Below are positions 1 through 11,639 of a stretch of 64,000 nucleotides of DNA, in pieces. Origin of the DNA: Platanthera guangdongensis (Eukaryota; Streptophyta; Magnoliopsida; Asparagales; Orchidaceae); the NCBI GenBank assembly GCA_039583875.1, contig CM077158.1, forward strand, positions 126,995,221 to 127,059,220, written 5' to 3'. The notes below the pieces were generated by a model, which saw only the letters and a program-made list of their open reading frames with translations, searched no databases and had not been told where the DNA came from. Each line of letters starts with the position of its first letter. The stretch's first letter is position 1. The translations under genes were made by a program, and so were the position numbers.

Positions 1-472
1 TTTTTATTCTTTTAAATTTCATGTTGTGTGTGTGAGTTTATGAGATAATTTTCATGCTTTATTTAATGCTTTCTTCAATTATGTAGAGTGTGCGTGTGTA
101 GGAAATAAATTTTCATGCTTTCTTTTATGCTTTCTTCAATTATGTAGAGTGTGTGTGTGTAGGTCATAAATTTTAATGCTTTATTTTATTGCATTCTTCA
201 AATATGTAGAGTGCGTTGTGTGTAGGAGATAGTTTTATTGCTTTCTTTTAATTCGTGTAGAGTGTGTGTGTGTCTGTGTGTGTGCATTTATTTTTGCCCA
301 CTCGTTAGGAGTTAAATGGCGTGTTTTTATTTCCCGCCTACTCGTTTCAGTAGGACTTGTACTTTTCTTTGTTTTTCCGCCTACTCGTTAAGAGTTAAAT
401 GGCGCGCCCTTATTTCCCGCGTACGACTCATCGAACCAACCACCCACATAAGAGTCTGTTCGCGGGGCATCA
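1..472 (+). repeat. E1 5' LTR, partial (right end only)
   Basis: This aligns with 9152-10546 of the 3' LTR, including the GT-rich runs and the repeated TTAACTCAAGTGAGTAGG-like motif. It ends in TCA at 470-472, followed by a 6-base spacer and the primer-binding site. After base 420 it jumps to sequence equivalent to about 10494, so roughly 930 bp present in the 3' LTR are missing here. Confidence 0.85.
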
Positions 473-478
473 AGTTTT

Positions 479-496
479 TAGCGTCGTTGCCGGGGA
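479..496 (+). other. E1 primer-binding site (tRNA-Asp type)
   Basis: The 18 bases match the complement of the plant tRNA-Asp 3' end (TGGCGCCGTTGCCGGGGA) except for two changes (positions 2 and 6). The site lies 6 bases after the LTR end, as in the other Athila-type elements of the window. It would prime minus-strand DNA synthesis. Confidence 0.85.
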
Positions 497-608
497 CTCT
501 CTTGAGTTGTTATTCTGAATTCCGGAGTCTATTACTTTTACTTTTTTTCTAAAAAAAACAAACAAAAACCAAAAAAGTTTCTTTCATTTTAATTTTTTTT
601 TACGGTGT

Positions 609-2340
609 ATGACCCGTGGACAACCCTCTGAGTCTGAAGATTTTGACTTCGACCCTGTAATCGAATGCTCCCTTGCACGTATTCGATCTCAACACTGAAT
701 TCCTTCTTTAGACCCCGAAGAATCTGTCGGAGAACCCTCTGTCGTAGTAATGGCCGACCCTAATCCGAACGCGGCCGCCGAGCGAACAATGTCTTATTAC
801 GCCCGGCCGAATTTGGACGATACTGGGTCTAGTATTGTTCGCCCTACGGTGGTGAATAATAATTTCGAAATAAAATCAAGTGTCATTCAAATGGTCCAAA
901 ACGTCGTGCAGTTCGATGGACTGTTGGATGATGACACGAATGTCCACTTATCCAACTTTTTGGAAATATGCGACACCTTCAAGATTAATGGAGTCACTGA
1001 TGACGCCATTCGCTTGCGCGTATTTCATTTTTCCCTTAATTCCAAAGCTAAGGCGTGGTTGAATTCCCTCCCGCGAGGATGTATCACCACATGGGCTGAG
1101 TTAATGGAGCGGTTCCTGACGAAGTACTTTCTACCCGCAAAAACTGCAAAGTTGCGGGCGGACATTTCTTCGTTTTTGCAAAACGATCCTGAGTCTCTTT
1201 ATGAGACTTGGGAACGGTTTTAAGGAGTTCCTCCGCAGGTGCCCGCACCATGCGCTGCTAACGTGGTTGTAGGTACAAAATATTTTATAACGGCCATAAT
1301 TTTCAGATGCGTCAAATGATTGACGCGGCTGCCGGGGGTACCCTTAATAACAAAACCCCCGAGGCGGCCCAGGCTTTATTCGAAGAGATGGCTATGAATG
1401 CCTATCAATGGAACATCCCGTGGGGATTCCCAAAGCCGGCGGCCGGCCTTTTTGAAGTGGATGCCACTGCTCTTTTAACCCTTCAAAGTTGAAAGGTTAA
1501 CAAACCAGGTGGCGGAGATGTCTGCTGCCTCCTCCACTCCGCCTTATTTAATTCCCCCTAACGTCTGCAAGGCTGAAGAGTTCGTGGACTTCGTAGGAAA
1601 TTTACGTCGTCCTCCGTTCAACCCCAACAACAACCCTTATAGTAATAACTATAATCTTGGTTGGAGGAATCACCCCAATTTATCTTGGAGCAACCTGAAC
1701 AATGCGCAGCGCCCCCCCCCCCCCCCCCCCCATTTCTTATGCGCCCGGATTTCTGCCGCCTCCCCCTCTTACAAAACCCTCACCGATGGAGGAAAATTTT
1801 TCTAAATATATAGCGTCCAACGAATCAAATATCGGGAACATCACCGGATCGATAAAAACACTTGAACAATAGGTTGGACAACTGGCGAGGATGATGTCCG
1901 AGCGCACGCTCGGGGCACTGCCGGGAAACACGGAGCCCAATCCATGGGAGAACGCCAACGCTATAACCCTCCGTAGCGGAAAGGAGGTGATTGATCCAAA
2001 ACGGATCGATCCCCAGGTACATATTTCACCTCCGACCCCTCTTCCCTCTTCTTTGTTTACGCAGCCTTTACCAATTTTAAATGAAAAACTTATTTTAAAC
2101 AAGGCCTTGCCGTATCAGCATAAATTAGATAATGAGAGTAAGGACGCGCAATACGAAAAATTTATTTTATTATTAAAACAAGTTCATATTAACGTTCCTT
2201 TTTGCGAGGCTATCTCGCAAATGCTCAAATATGTGAAATTTTTAAAAGAATTAATTTCTAATAAACGTAAATTAGAGGAATTTCGCATGTATCTCTCAAC
2301 GTTGTCTGCTCGGCGACCCACAAAACAAAATGACCGGGGA
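609..2340 (+). pseudogene. gag: E1 gag, decayed
   Basis: Gag is the structural capsid protein of the virus-like particle. The start is set at ATG 609 because the first residues MTRG match the starts of gag in E4 and E5. The frame stops at 696, reopens at 750 and holds a typical retrotransposon gag core (AKAWLNSLPRG, then TTWAELMERF). An extra T near 1217-1220 shifts the frame. Conserved downstream blocks (FYNGL, GTLNNKTPEAA, NPNMSW-like and GALPGNTEPN motifs) follow in different frames. A run of about 20 C at 1712-1731 lies where a proline-rich segment is encoded. No CCHC zinc knuckle is visible. Confidence 0.85.
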
Positions 2341-3035
2341 CGTTTTCCATCCCGTGCCTTTTTGAAATATATTATTAAAATACGCCTTAGCTGATTTAGT
2401 GGCTAGCATTAATATGATGTCGTTCTCGCTCTTTTAATGTTTAGGTTTGGGTACTCCTAGTCCTACGAATATGCACATCCAATTAGTGGATCGCTCGGTT
2501 AAGTTCCCTATCGGGGTAGTGGAGGACGTACTTGTCCGAGTTGATAAGTTTATCTTTCTGGTAGACTTTGTCATCTTAGACATCGAGGAGGACGCCGAGG
2601 TACCAATAATACTAGGTCGCCCTTTTCTCGCCACCTCCCGCGCACTAATAGATGTTAGTAATGGTAGTCTTCTCCTTCGAGTGGGAGATTATCAAGTTAC
2701 TTTATCTATTAATCCCTCGATGGACAATTTGTCATCGAGCGACGATTTCTTCTATTCTTTAGATACCTATTTTGGAGATCATTCTTCTCCCGTTTTCGAG
2801 TCCGTATTTTTAAATGACGATATTTATGCGCTCGAAAATTTTAAATATGATGAGGATACCTCTATTGACTTGCCTTTCGAACCAATTGGTAAGCAAGACA
2901 TAGGAATTAAAACCTCCCTTGGAGAACCGCCCATCTTAGACCTCAAACCCTTACCCGCATCACTCAAATACACTTTTTTGGGAAAAGGCGATACGCTTCC
3001 CGTTATTATTTCTTCGGACTTGAGTAATTCGTAGA
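2341..3035 (+). pseudogene. E1 aspartic protease region of pol, decayed
   Basis: This is the retropepsin-like protease that would cut the polyprotein. The catalytic block reads DLVAS at 2393-2407, where E4 and E5 have DLGAS, so the conserved glycine is lost. A stop lies just after it, then the frame is open from 2447 to 3034 and includes the conserved ILGRPFLATSRALIDVSNG block typical of the region after the protease core. It is fused upstream to gag and downstream to reverse transcriptase. Confidence 0.8.
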
Positions 3036-4500
3036 CTTCCGATTTATTGGGAGTTTTATTTAAACATTGCCACACAATTGCGTTGCAAATCTCTGACTTA
3101 AAGGGGATTAACCCCTCCTTTTGCACCCATGAGATATTTCTTAACGATAATTGCCGCAAAACGATTCAGCCGTAGCATCGTCTTAACCCAAACATGAAAG
3201 ACGTCGTTAAAGCCGAGATTATTAAGTTAATAGATGCTGGGATTACCTACCATATTTCAGACAGTGCATGGGTTAGTCCCGTGCATGTCGTGCCCAAGAA
3301 GGGCGGTCCAACCGTAGTGGCGAATGAGCATAACGAGCTCGTCCCAACTCGTACTGTTACGGGTTGTTGAGTGTGCATTGATTATAGAAAACTTAATGAT
3401 GTCACCCGCAAGGACCATTTCACACTACCGTTTCTGGACTAGATTTTAAAGTGTTTATCCGGTCATCCATATTATTGTTTTCTTGATGGTTTATCGGGGG
3501 TTTTCCAAATCTCCATTTCCCCCGATGATCAAGAGAAAACAATTTTTACTTGCCCGTTTGGCACCTTCGCATACTGAAGAATTCCATTTGGACTCTGCAA
3601 TGCGCCGACTACATTCCAAAGATGTATGGTAGCGATCTTTGGCGAGCTAGTAGAAGACATTATTGAAGTATTTATGGATGACTTTTCTGTTTTCGGACGC
3701 TCTTTTCCCGATTGCCTTCATAATCTTGATCGTGTCCTCCAACGGTGCGAGGACACAAGCCTTATTTTAAATTGGGAAAAATGCAACTTTATAGTTCGAG
3801 GAGGATTGGTCCTCGGCCATATTATTTCGTCTAAGGGGATGGAGGTGGATAAGGCCAAGATAGAAATCATAGAAAAACTTCCTCAACCAACAAACGTAAA
3901 ATCTATTAGGAATTTCTTTGGACATGCAGGATTTTACCGATGTTTCATTCAAGACTTTCAAAAAAAACAAAGCCGCTAAATCACCTCTTGGAAAAGGAAT
4001 CACGTTTCATCTTAGTAGTGAATGCGAGTCCGCCTTTAATTTAGTAAAACAAAAATTTATGACCTCACAAATTTTAGTGGCCCCTAATTGGTCCCTTCTG
4101 TTCGAAATTATGTGCAACGTTAGTGATATTTCCTTAGGTGTCATTCCTGGCCAACGCGTAGAAAAATATTTTCATCCAATCTATTACGCTAGCAAGACGC
4201 TCACTTCCGCACATGTAAATTACATGACAATGGAAATGGAACTCTTAGCCGTCATTTTCGCTTTTGATACATTTCGCTCGTATATAATGCTATCTAAAGT
4301 TATCGTATTTACCGATCACTCCACTCTTAAATATTTATTAGCTAAAAATGATGTGAAGCCCCGCCTTCTTCGATGGATTCTCCTCCTACAAGATTTTGAT
4401 TTGGAGATCCGAGATAAGAGGGGTGCGGAAAATCTAGCGGCAGACCACCTCTCCCGCTTAGAAAATTTGGGTGCGGAAGCGCTCGTCGAATCTAAAATAA
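3036..4500 (+). pseudogene. E1 reverse transcriptase and RNase H, decayed
   Basis: Conserved Ty3/gypsy RT blocks are all present: AGITYHISDSAWVSPV-type start, VPKKGG, CIDYRKLND, FCPFGTFAY-like, PFGLCNAPTTFQRCM and the catalytic FMDD at 3671-3682. RNase H follows, with [12 protein letters not shown] and [11 protein letters not shown]. Several in-frame stops (for example just before CIDYRKLND) and a frameshift near 3950-3980 interrupt it. The catalytic RT aspartates survive at the DNA level, but the protein cannot be made. Confidence 0.85.
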
Positions 4501-5845
4501 ATGACAGATTCCCCGAGGAATGCCTCCTAGCCATTCATAATTCTTCGTCATCTTCGCCTTGGTTCGCAGATTTAGTAAATTACTTAGTAGCGCGGGTGCT
4601 TCCAAAAGAGTTTTCAAGTCATCAAAAGAAGAAATTCTTTTCTGACTTGAAAAATTTCTTTTGGGAGGACCCATTTCATTTCCGTATCTGCACGGACCAA
4701 GCGGTCCCAAGATGCGTTGCGGGTGTGGAGTGCTTGCAAATTCTTAAGCACTGTCACGAGGGTCCAGCCGGTGGGCATTATCAAGCTAACCGGACCGCTC
4801 GGAAGGCGCTACAGGCGGGCTACTTTTGGCCGACTCTCTTCAAAGACGCGGACACTTTTGTGCGCGCATGCGATAGCTGTCAGCGGTCGGCTAACATCTC
4901 TCGTCGCGATGCGATGTCCCAAAACATGTTTTTAGAATGCAAAGTCTTCGATTTATGGGGCATAGATTTTGTTGGCCCCCATCCTCACTCTTTCAAAAAT
5001 ATGTATATTTTAGTATCGGTCGATTAAGTATCGAGGTGGGCGAAAGCGCAAGTTCTCCCCACCAATGATGCGTGAGTCGTCGTTGCATTTCCTAAAAAAC
5101 AATATTTTCTTGCTTCAGCACACCTCGCGCAATTGTTGGTGATAGGGGAACGCATTTCTACAACACCCAAATGGCTATGGCGTTAGCTAAATACGGCATC
5201 ACGCACAAACTTGCCACCCCCTACCACCCGCAAACTAGTGGCCAAGTAGAGGTAGTCAATCGAGAGATTAAGCGAATATTAGAAAAAACCGTTTCACTAA
5301 ATAGGAAAGATTAGTCTGTTAAACTCGACGATGAGTTGTTGGCGTATCAGACGATATGCAAAACCGTAATTGGTTGTACACCGTTCCGGTTAGTCTTTGG
5401 AAAAGCGTGCCATTTACCCGTAGAACTAGAGCATCGCGCTCTTTGGGCTTTAAAACTCTTAAACCTCAACGCCAACTTAGCCGCTCAGAATAGAAATCTG
5501 CAACTAAACGAGCTCGATGAATGGCGTGCAAACGCTTACGAGAGCAAAAAGTTTTATAAGGAGCGTTCTACGTTATATCACGATCGAAAAATAAAGACCC
5601 CAAAATTATTTTCTCCGGGCGATCTTGTCCTTCTTTATAATTCATGTCTTAAACTTTTTCCCAGAAAACTAAACTCTAGATGGTCCGTTCCCTTCATAGT
5701 TGAAGAAGTTTTTCCATATGGGACCGTACTCGTCTCCTACCCAGAAAGAGGTTCGTTGAAAGTAAACGGTCATCAGCTAAAGTTATACATAGCGGGTGAC
5801 CCAGTGATCGAGCCTTACGAAACCATAACCCTTCTCGATTTATAA
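4501..5845 (+). pseudogene. E1 integrase, decayed
   Basis: The N-terminal zinc-binding HHCC region ([10 protein letters not shown], then CDSCQRS) and the catalytic core start ([10 protein letters not shown], about 4957-4977) are intact in one frame. The core is then broken by stops and frameshifts between 5025 and 5335. The later core motifs DRGTHF (about 5140) and [13 protein letters not shown] (about 5240) remain readable. The C-terminal part (5336-5845), including [17 protein letters not shown] and VNGHQLKLY, is open again and ends at the natural pol terminus. Confidence 0.85.
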
Positions 5846-7682
5846 CCCCGCCAAAATAGTCAAGCTACACGATTATAAACAAAGCACTCCTAGGAGGCAC
5901 CCCTCGCTTATATTTTTCGCTCTTTATTTATTATGTTTGCTACTTTTTCTAATAAACGCAGGGTTTCTGATAGGCCTCCCCAAACGCGTTTCAGGGAAGT
6001 TTATAACCCCCCCCCTCCCTCTCTTTATTTTCTTTGTAAATATTGCATTTTCGTTTTGTTCTGCATACTTACGATGCAACATTGTGGACACTGTTGGACT
6101 TAAGTATGGGGTGTTTTTCTCTCTTTATTTTCCGCACTTCTATTTTCTTCACTGCACTTCTACTTTCAGCAATTCAAAAATCCAAAAAATATATATAACA
6201 ACAAAACAAAACAAAAAAATTTAAAAAGAAAAATCCAAAAAAAATTTCCTTTCCTTTAAACAAAAATCAAAAAAAAATTTCCTTTCTTTTAAACAAAATT
6301 CCAAAAAAATTATAAAAAAAAATTCAATAAATATTTAGTTTTATTTTGTAAATATCTTTTGTAAATTTTTTTCTTTTCTCTTTTTTCTCTTCATTTCTTT
6401 CTTTTCTTTGTAATTATCATTTCTCTTTTTCCTTATTTTGTAAATATTTGCTTATAAAAAAAATAAACCAAAAAAATCCAAAAGAATTAGAAAAAAAAAT
6501 ATAGTTCAAAAAAATATATATATTTCTTATCATTTTCCGTATATATATATAACAAATTTAAAAACAAAACAAAAATTCAAAAAAAGATAATAAGTTAAAA
6601 ACAAACAAAAATGATGATAAAAGCTATAAAAATCTAAAAAAATGTTTTGAAATAAATAAATCAAATATATCATCCTTAATTTTCTTGTTATGCAAAAATT
6701 TTGTTTTGAGTTTATTTATATGTGAATTTTATTAATTCTTTGTTTGTCATTCGTTTGTTAATTATCGATAGAAATATTTAAATAGCCGCGGTTAAGTTTT
6801 AAAGAATTCATTATGTTTTGTTAAAAATAGCGAACTCGTTTTAGGCACTACTTCTAATTTTTCATTAATAGGAGCACGTGTATTATGTTAGAAACTAACG
6901 ACTATAGAATTTCAATTATGTTTACTTTTAGCTTTCTGAAAAATTGGAACGTATAATTTATTAAGGTTGCTCTCAAAAATTTTTTAATTAAAAATCTAGT
7001 TTTCTTTTCTCCCCTTATCATGCCTTACTTGGCATGATAAAATTTCTATCCAAATATAAAAAAGATCCTATGCCAATGGGAATAAGATTTCATTCCGTAA
7101 ACATAGGCACCCAATAATTTAAAAAGATTATATGTTACAGAGTAAGATGATAAAATTCATTACTCCCACACATATACATTGGGTATATTTTATTATGAAG
7201 TTGAAAAAGAAAAAAATGATATTAGGAAAATAAGATTTCATTTTCCTAATAATCCAAAAAAGAAAAAAATTGGAGGTTCGAGAAAAAATCACCGCACCTC
7301 AATATCCAAACCCTCTTCATAAACCAACATCAACCCCCTTAGCCAATTTCACGATTCTAGAATTAATTCAAAAATCTTCCTCAGAGCATAATTTGTAAAT
7401 TGCATTATTTCCAATAAAACTCCTATAAGCTAAAGTTCATATAATTCCAAACTATTTTTGTTTATCTAACCATTACAATTATTGCTTTCTATTTGATTAC
7501 ATCAAGAAGTCTTTTGGCCAAAACTTTTGCACTATTTAAATAATCTACATAATTTTAGGACTTAACTCTTACACTCCGTATGTTTATTTAGATCTCTCTT
7601 ATAATTAATTAACCGGTAGCTAAACTTAGGGTTTTTTCTATACCTTATAAGTTCACCTCAAACTTTTGCTCAGGAATAGCAA
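5846..7682 (+). other. E1 3' noncoding region between pol and LTR
   Basis: AT-rich and without any supported ORF. It contains an internal purine-rich motif with an adjacent imperfect dyad (about 6079-6110). Blocks at 6060-6110 and 7020-7260 are readable, in reverse complement, inside the LARD (34727-34755 and 33700-33930). This links the two elements. No env-like gene is visible. Confidence 0.7.
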
Positions 7683-7703
7683 AAGCTTAAGTATGGGGGT
7701 ATT
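7683..7703 (+). other. E1 polypurine tract
   Basis: The purine-rich stretch AAGTATGGGGGT directly precedes the TG of the 3' LTR. It would prime plus-strand synthesis. The same motif precedes the LTRs of the LARD and E4. Confidence 0.75.
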
Positions 7704-7877
7704 TGATAAGTTGTAATTATACGCATTTTTTCTATATTTTTATTATGATATTTTAGTTTAGTTTTCCTTTTTTTAGTTAGTTTTATTTAATAAATTGCTC
7801 CTTTTTGTAAATATTATTTCTAACATAGCTTAAATTTGATTTCTGAAATTTTTCAGAAAATGGTCAAAAATTGACCT

Positions 7878-8358
7878 GACACGCCCGTGTCAGCCAACCC
7901 GACACGCCTGTGTCATTCCCGATCGACGATCAAGGCTTCCAGACTCGACAAAACACTCTCGACATTCGTCGACCAACATGACACGCCCGTGCCAGCCAAC
8001 CCGACATGCCCGTGTCACTCCCGATCGACGATCAAGGCTTTAAGACTCGACAAAATTCTCTTGACATTCGTCAACCAACCCGACACTCCCAGCGTCATGC
8101 CCGTGACCTAGGGCATGACCGCCACGTGACTCCTCCACCTAGCCGACAGGATGCCGCCGGCGAATTTTTACGCAACCCACCCCAAATCCGCCAGCTGAAC
8201 ACGCCCACCGACACGCCTCGTGTAGACAGATACACGGGCGTGACTGCCACATGGACCGACGCAAGTCAATGCTGCCATCAAATCGCCGCATCATATCATA
8301 AATAATGTCGACACGCCCCCCCCCCCCCCCCCAACACACCCGTGTCGGAGGGCGTGTA
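7878..8358. promoter_or_regulatory. Dyad-repeat array in E1 LTR
   Basis: Inverted repeats of the form GACACG-CC-CGTGTC are centred at 7884.5, 7907.5, 7986.5, 8009.5 and 8100.5, with a further one near 8237. The first two are duplicated exactly 102 bp further on, with flanking sequence, so the array grew by tandem duplication of a 102-bp unit. A decayed TATA-like site (TGTAAATA) follows at 8373-8384. A run of about 16 C lies at 8317-8332. Confidence 0.7.
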
Positions 8359-10485
8359 CTTTGATTTTTTTTCCTGTAAATACCACATTTCTATAATGAC
8401 CAAGGGTTCACTTTTTTGAGCCACTTTAGTGTGTTTTGTGGGTTGCCTTGTTGTATTCCTTTGCCATGTAAGGAGAACTTTCTCCTCCTTTCTCTTTATG
8501 TTTGTATTAGTTTTGTATTAGCTTTGTAATAGTTCATTTTAATCAATAAAATATGTTAGCTTTTCTCTTCTTAAATGTCTTTGGAATGAACTTGTGTCCT
8601 CACTTTCTTTCTCATTTTTATCCCTTTGTATATCCTTGTTCTTCTCTTTTATGAAAAGTGTGTGTGTGTGTGTGTGTGTATTAGTGTAACATGTTCATTT
8701 TCTATGGTTTTAACTTGTCTTCATATTAGGTTTGTCATAAATTTTATCTCCAAATGAAATGTATGTTAAGATTTTCTCTTTCTCACCATGTCCTTTTTTA
8801 GAGGTTTTAAATTTCTTTCTTATGAATTTATAAAAGATGTTTGAAAGAGATTTTGTTTTTTTTACTTAGCTTTGTTTTAGGATTGTAAAATTTTTTTTAT
8901 TCTTTTCATTTTCTTTTCATTTTTTAATCACTTTTATGAAATCCTAAAAATGAAAAAGTTGTAATTTTAATTTTTTGAAAGACTTTAGTTTTAATTTGTT
9001 TTGAAAAACTTTTGTTCTCTTTCTTTTTAATTTGTTCTTTTTTTGTGTTTTTTGATAAAATCTAAGTATCAAAAAGTAGTTGTTTTAATTTTTATGTAAC
9101 TTTCATTTTATTTTTAGTTTGTGTGTGTGAGTGTATGAGTTAGGTTTTCATTTTGTTCTTTTAAATTTCATGTTGTGTGTGTGAGTTTATGAGATATTTT
9201 TTTCATGCTTTATTTAATGCTTTCTTCAATTATGTAGAGTGTGTGTGTAGGAGATAAATTTTCATGCTTTCTTTTATGCTTTCTTCAATTATGTAGAGTG
9301 TGTGTGTGTGTAGGAGATAAATTTTAATGCTTTATTTTATTGATTTCTTCAATTATGTAGAGTGTGTTGTTCGTAGGAGATAATTTTATTGCTTTCTTTT
9401 AATTCGTGTAGAGTGTGTGTGTGCGCATTTATTTCCACCCACTCGTTAAGAGTTAAATGGCATGTTTTTATTTCCCGCCTACTCATTTGAGTAGGACTTG
9501 TACTTTTCTTTGTTTTTCCGCCTACTAGTTAAGAGTTAAATGGCGCGGCCTTATTTCCTGCCTACTCGTTTGAGTAGGACTTGTAATTTTCCTTTTTTGT
9601 AACTTACTTTTTTTGTTTATTTATAATTTGAAGTGTGTGTGAGTTCTCGTTTTAGCTAACTTTTTAAGATTTCTAAATGTTTGTTATTTTCATGCCTTCT
9701 TCTTATAATCCTTTAGCGTTTAACTACGAACTCGCGCCTCATCAAATTATAAAGCCTTCCCCATACTGATGTGTGGCTAATCGTTCTTAGCCTCGGCATC
9801 GAAGAGCATTGGGACATTTAAAATGATTTGAAATAATTAAAGTTCTTTATTTTCACTTTAATTTAAGGACTTAAGATTTACCCTGGGTTAATGACGCGTA
9901 GGACCACAAATCGATGTGTGGGCCCTATTTACATTATCCATATGCTAGCTAGCCGAGAGGCCGTGCGTATGGACAAATCACCCCTGGGTAAATAGAGTTG
10001 CGTGAATACCCTCGAGAGAGCACAAGCATAATTCTTCCGGATTGGGTTCCCCACCCAATAGCGGGGTTCTTAGTGTAAATTGGGCGTTAAGAGGAATCCT
10101 TCGTCGGACTAACGTTTGGTCGAATAGTCTTAGCGTTCAAGTGAGCAATATTCCTAGAGATAAGTGCGCTAATATATATGGAACTTCCACGGCCAAGTTG
10201 CCTTTTATTAATTTGAAAATTAAGTTCAATAATTATTAAAAGTTATTTTTAGTATTAATCTGATTCGGTGTCGTGCGTTAACCCTTCATCGAATTTTTCT
10301 AAATCATTTTCTCTCTTTTATATTTTCCGTCTTTAGTTAATTAAAATCTCAACCGTACTTTCGGTAAAATAATAGTCCTCCTGGAGGAGTAAGAATAATC
10401 AACCCAACCCGAGAATAATATGACCTCGGTATTCCCCGAAATATCGATTACTACTTATGATAGGTGCACTTGCCTCCTTTAGCAA

Positions 10486-10541
10486 GCCCACGACGTACGA
10501 CTCATCGAACCAACAACCCACATAAGAGTCTGTTTGCGGGC
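10486..10541. repeat. Foldback motif at the end of the E1 3' LTR
   Basis: Arms GCCCACG...GACTC and GAGTC...GCGGGC enclose a short loop containing GAACCAACAACCC. The same motif occurs at 416-466 (5' LTR) and in the interior of the LARD (34374-34426). Confidence 0.55.
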
Positions 10542-10546
10542 CATCA

Positions 10547-11560
10547 ACCGTAAACTCGTAATGCTCGTGTCTCGTACTGAACAGTGTCTTAGGGATATCA
10601 CTCTCCCTTATTCTCAGCTGGTAGTAACCGGACTTAAGATCCAATTTGAGTACACCGTCAACCCGACTAACTGATCAAAAAGATCATCAATCCTCCGAAT
10701 CAGGTACTTGTTCTTCTATGTTAGCTTGTTCAACATCCCGATAATCAATACAAAGTCTCAAGCTTCCGTCCTTCTTATTAACAAAAAGGACCGATGCGCT
10801 CCAAGGCGACTAACTTTGACGTACATACCCTTGCTCCAATAACTCTTGAAGTTGAACCTTCAGCTCCGCCATTTCCTTAGGCGCTAGCCGATACGGAGAG
10901 AGTGACACAGGTTTAGCACCTGGCACTAGCTCGATGGTGAAATCAATCTCCCGTTGAGGCGGGTCTCTAGAAAGATCGGCAGGGAACACATCAGGGTACT
11001 CAGCTACCACTGAAATACTATCCATCATACGCTTAGGCTTTGCAACCTCCAATAGAGTGAAAAATAGCTCTGCTCCAGTACAAACCGCCTTCACCACCTG
11101 AAGAGCAGACATCAAATTCTTGTTTGAGCCTTTCAAGCCCGTGAAAGTCGTGTCTCGACCTGTTCCCAACTTAACTTCCTTGCGACCGCAATCAATATAC
11201 ACTTGCTGCTCCGAGAGCCAATCCATGCAAAATATTACGTCGAACTACACCAGCGAATGTAACGACGTTAGTAAATGGAACTCCTGACTCCCAGTACGAA
11301 TCTGAACGCCACAGATTCTCTCCGCACGCATCGAACACCAATTCAGCAACAACACATCCAGTTTGTCCTTCGCCATCGAAGAAGGTACTCCGATGCGCGA
11401 TATGAATACTTCGGACAAAAAGGAGTGCGGTCCTCCCGTATCAAAGAGTGCTCTCATCGGATTATCACAAATCAAAACAAATCCTAAACAAGTCGTGATA
11501 AGGTAACACGTGCATAACAAGTATTTTAAAATTTGACTTGTTATAAATCTAAACCATACC
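10547..11560 (-). pseudogene. Chromovirus protease and reverse transcriptase start, decayed and truncated
   Basis: The protease active site reads DTGGPHSF (family: DTGASHSF) in the piece at 11245-11520. After a stop, 10810-11226 contains MDWL, the long linker EYPDVFPADL and PYRLAPKEMAELKVQL, the start of the RT domain. A further piece holds [12 protein letters not shown] and ends at HYEFTV at 10547, exactly where E1 was inserted. RT would normally continue with the PFG and YxDD motifs. Confidence 0.75.
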
Positions 11561-11639
11561 TATCACCACATCCACTTGCTTAATGGCCTCCTGTTGGCCA
11601 AGGTTATAAACTATAGGTTGAGCCGGAGCATAATGGGAC

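Larger units (their letters stand above)
1..10546 (+). mobile_element. E1: Athila-type Ty3/gypsy retrotransposon, left end cut by window
   Basis: The element reads left to right: partial 5' LTR, tRNA-Asp primer-binding site, gag, protease, reverse transcriptase, RNase H, integrase, a 1.86-kb AT-rich noncoding stretch, polypurine tract and 3' LTR. Domain order (RT before integrase) is that of Ty3/gypsy, and the protein motifs match the Athila lineage. It interrupts a minus-strand chromovirus RT gene at 10546/10547. Many stops and frameshifts show it is old and non-functional. Its LTR and 3' noncoding region are clearly related to the LARD at 30157-38725, so both belong to one family. The 5' target duplication is outside the window and cannot be checked. 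Confidence 0.9.
7704..10546 (+). repeat. E1 3' LTR (2,843 bp)
   Basis: Begins with TGATAAGTTG directly after the polypurine tract and ends in CATCA at 10546. The following base is already chromovirus RT sequence. Contents in order: dyad-repeat array (7878-8358), a weakened TATA-like site (8373-8384), long T/GT-rich stretches including (GT)n near 8658-8680, repeated CCGCCTACTCG motifs (9420-9580), and a region (about 9720-10470) matching the reverse complement of the LARD LTR. Confidence 0.85.
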
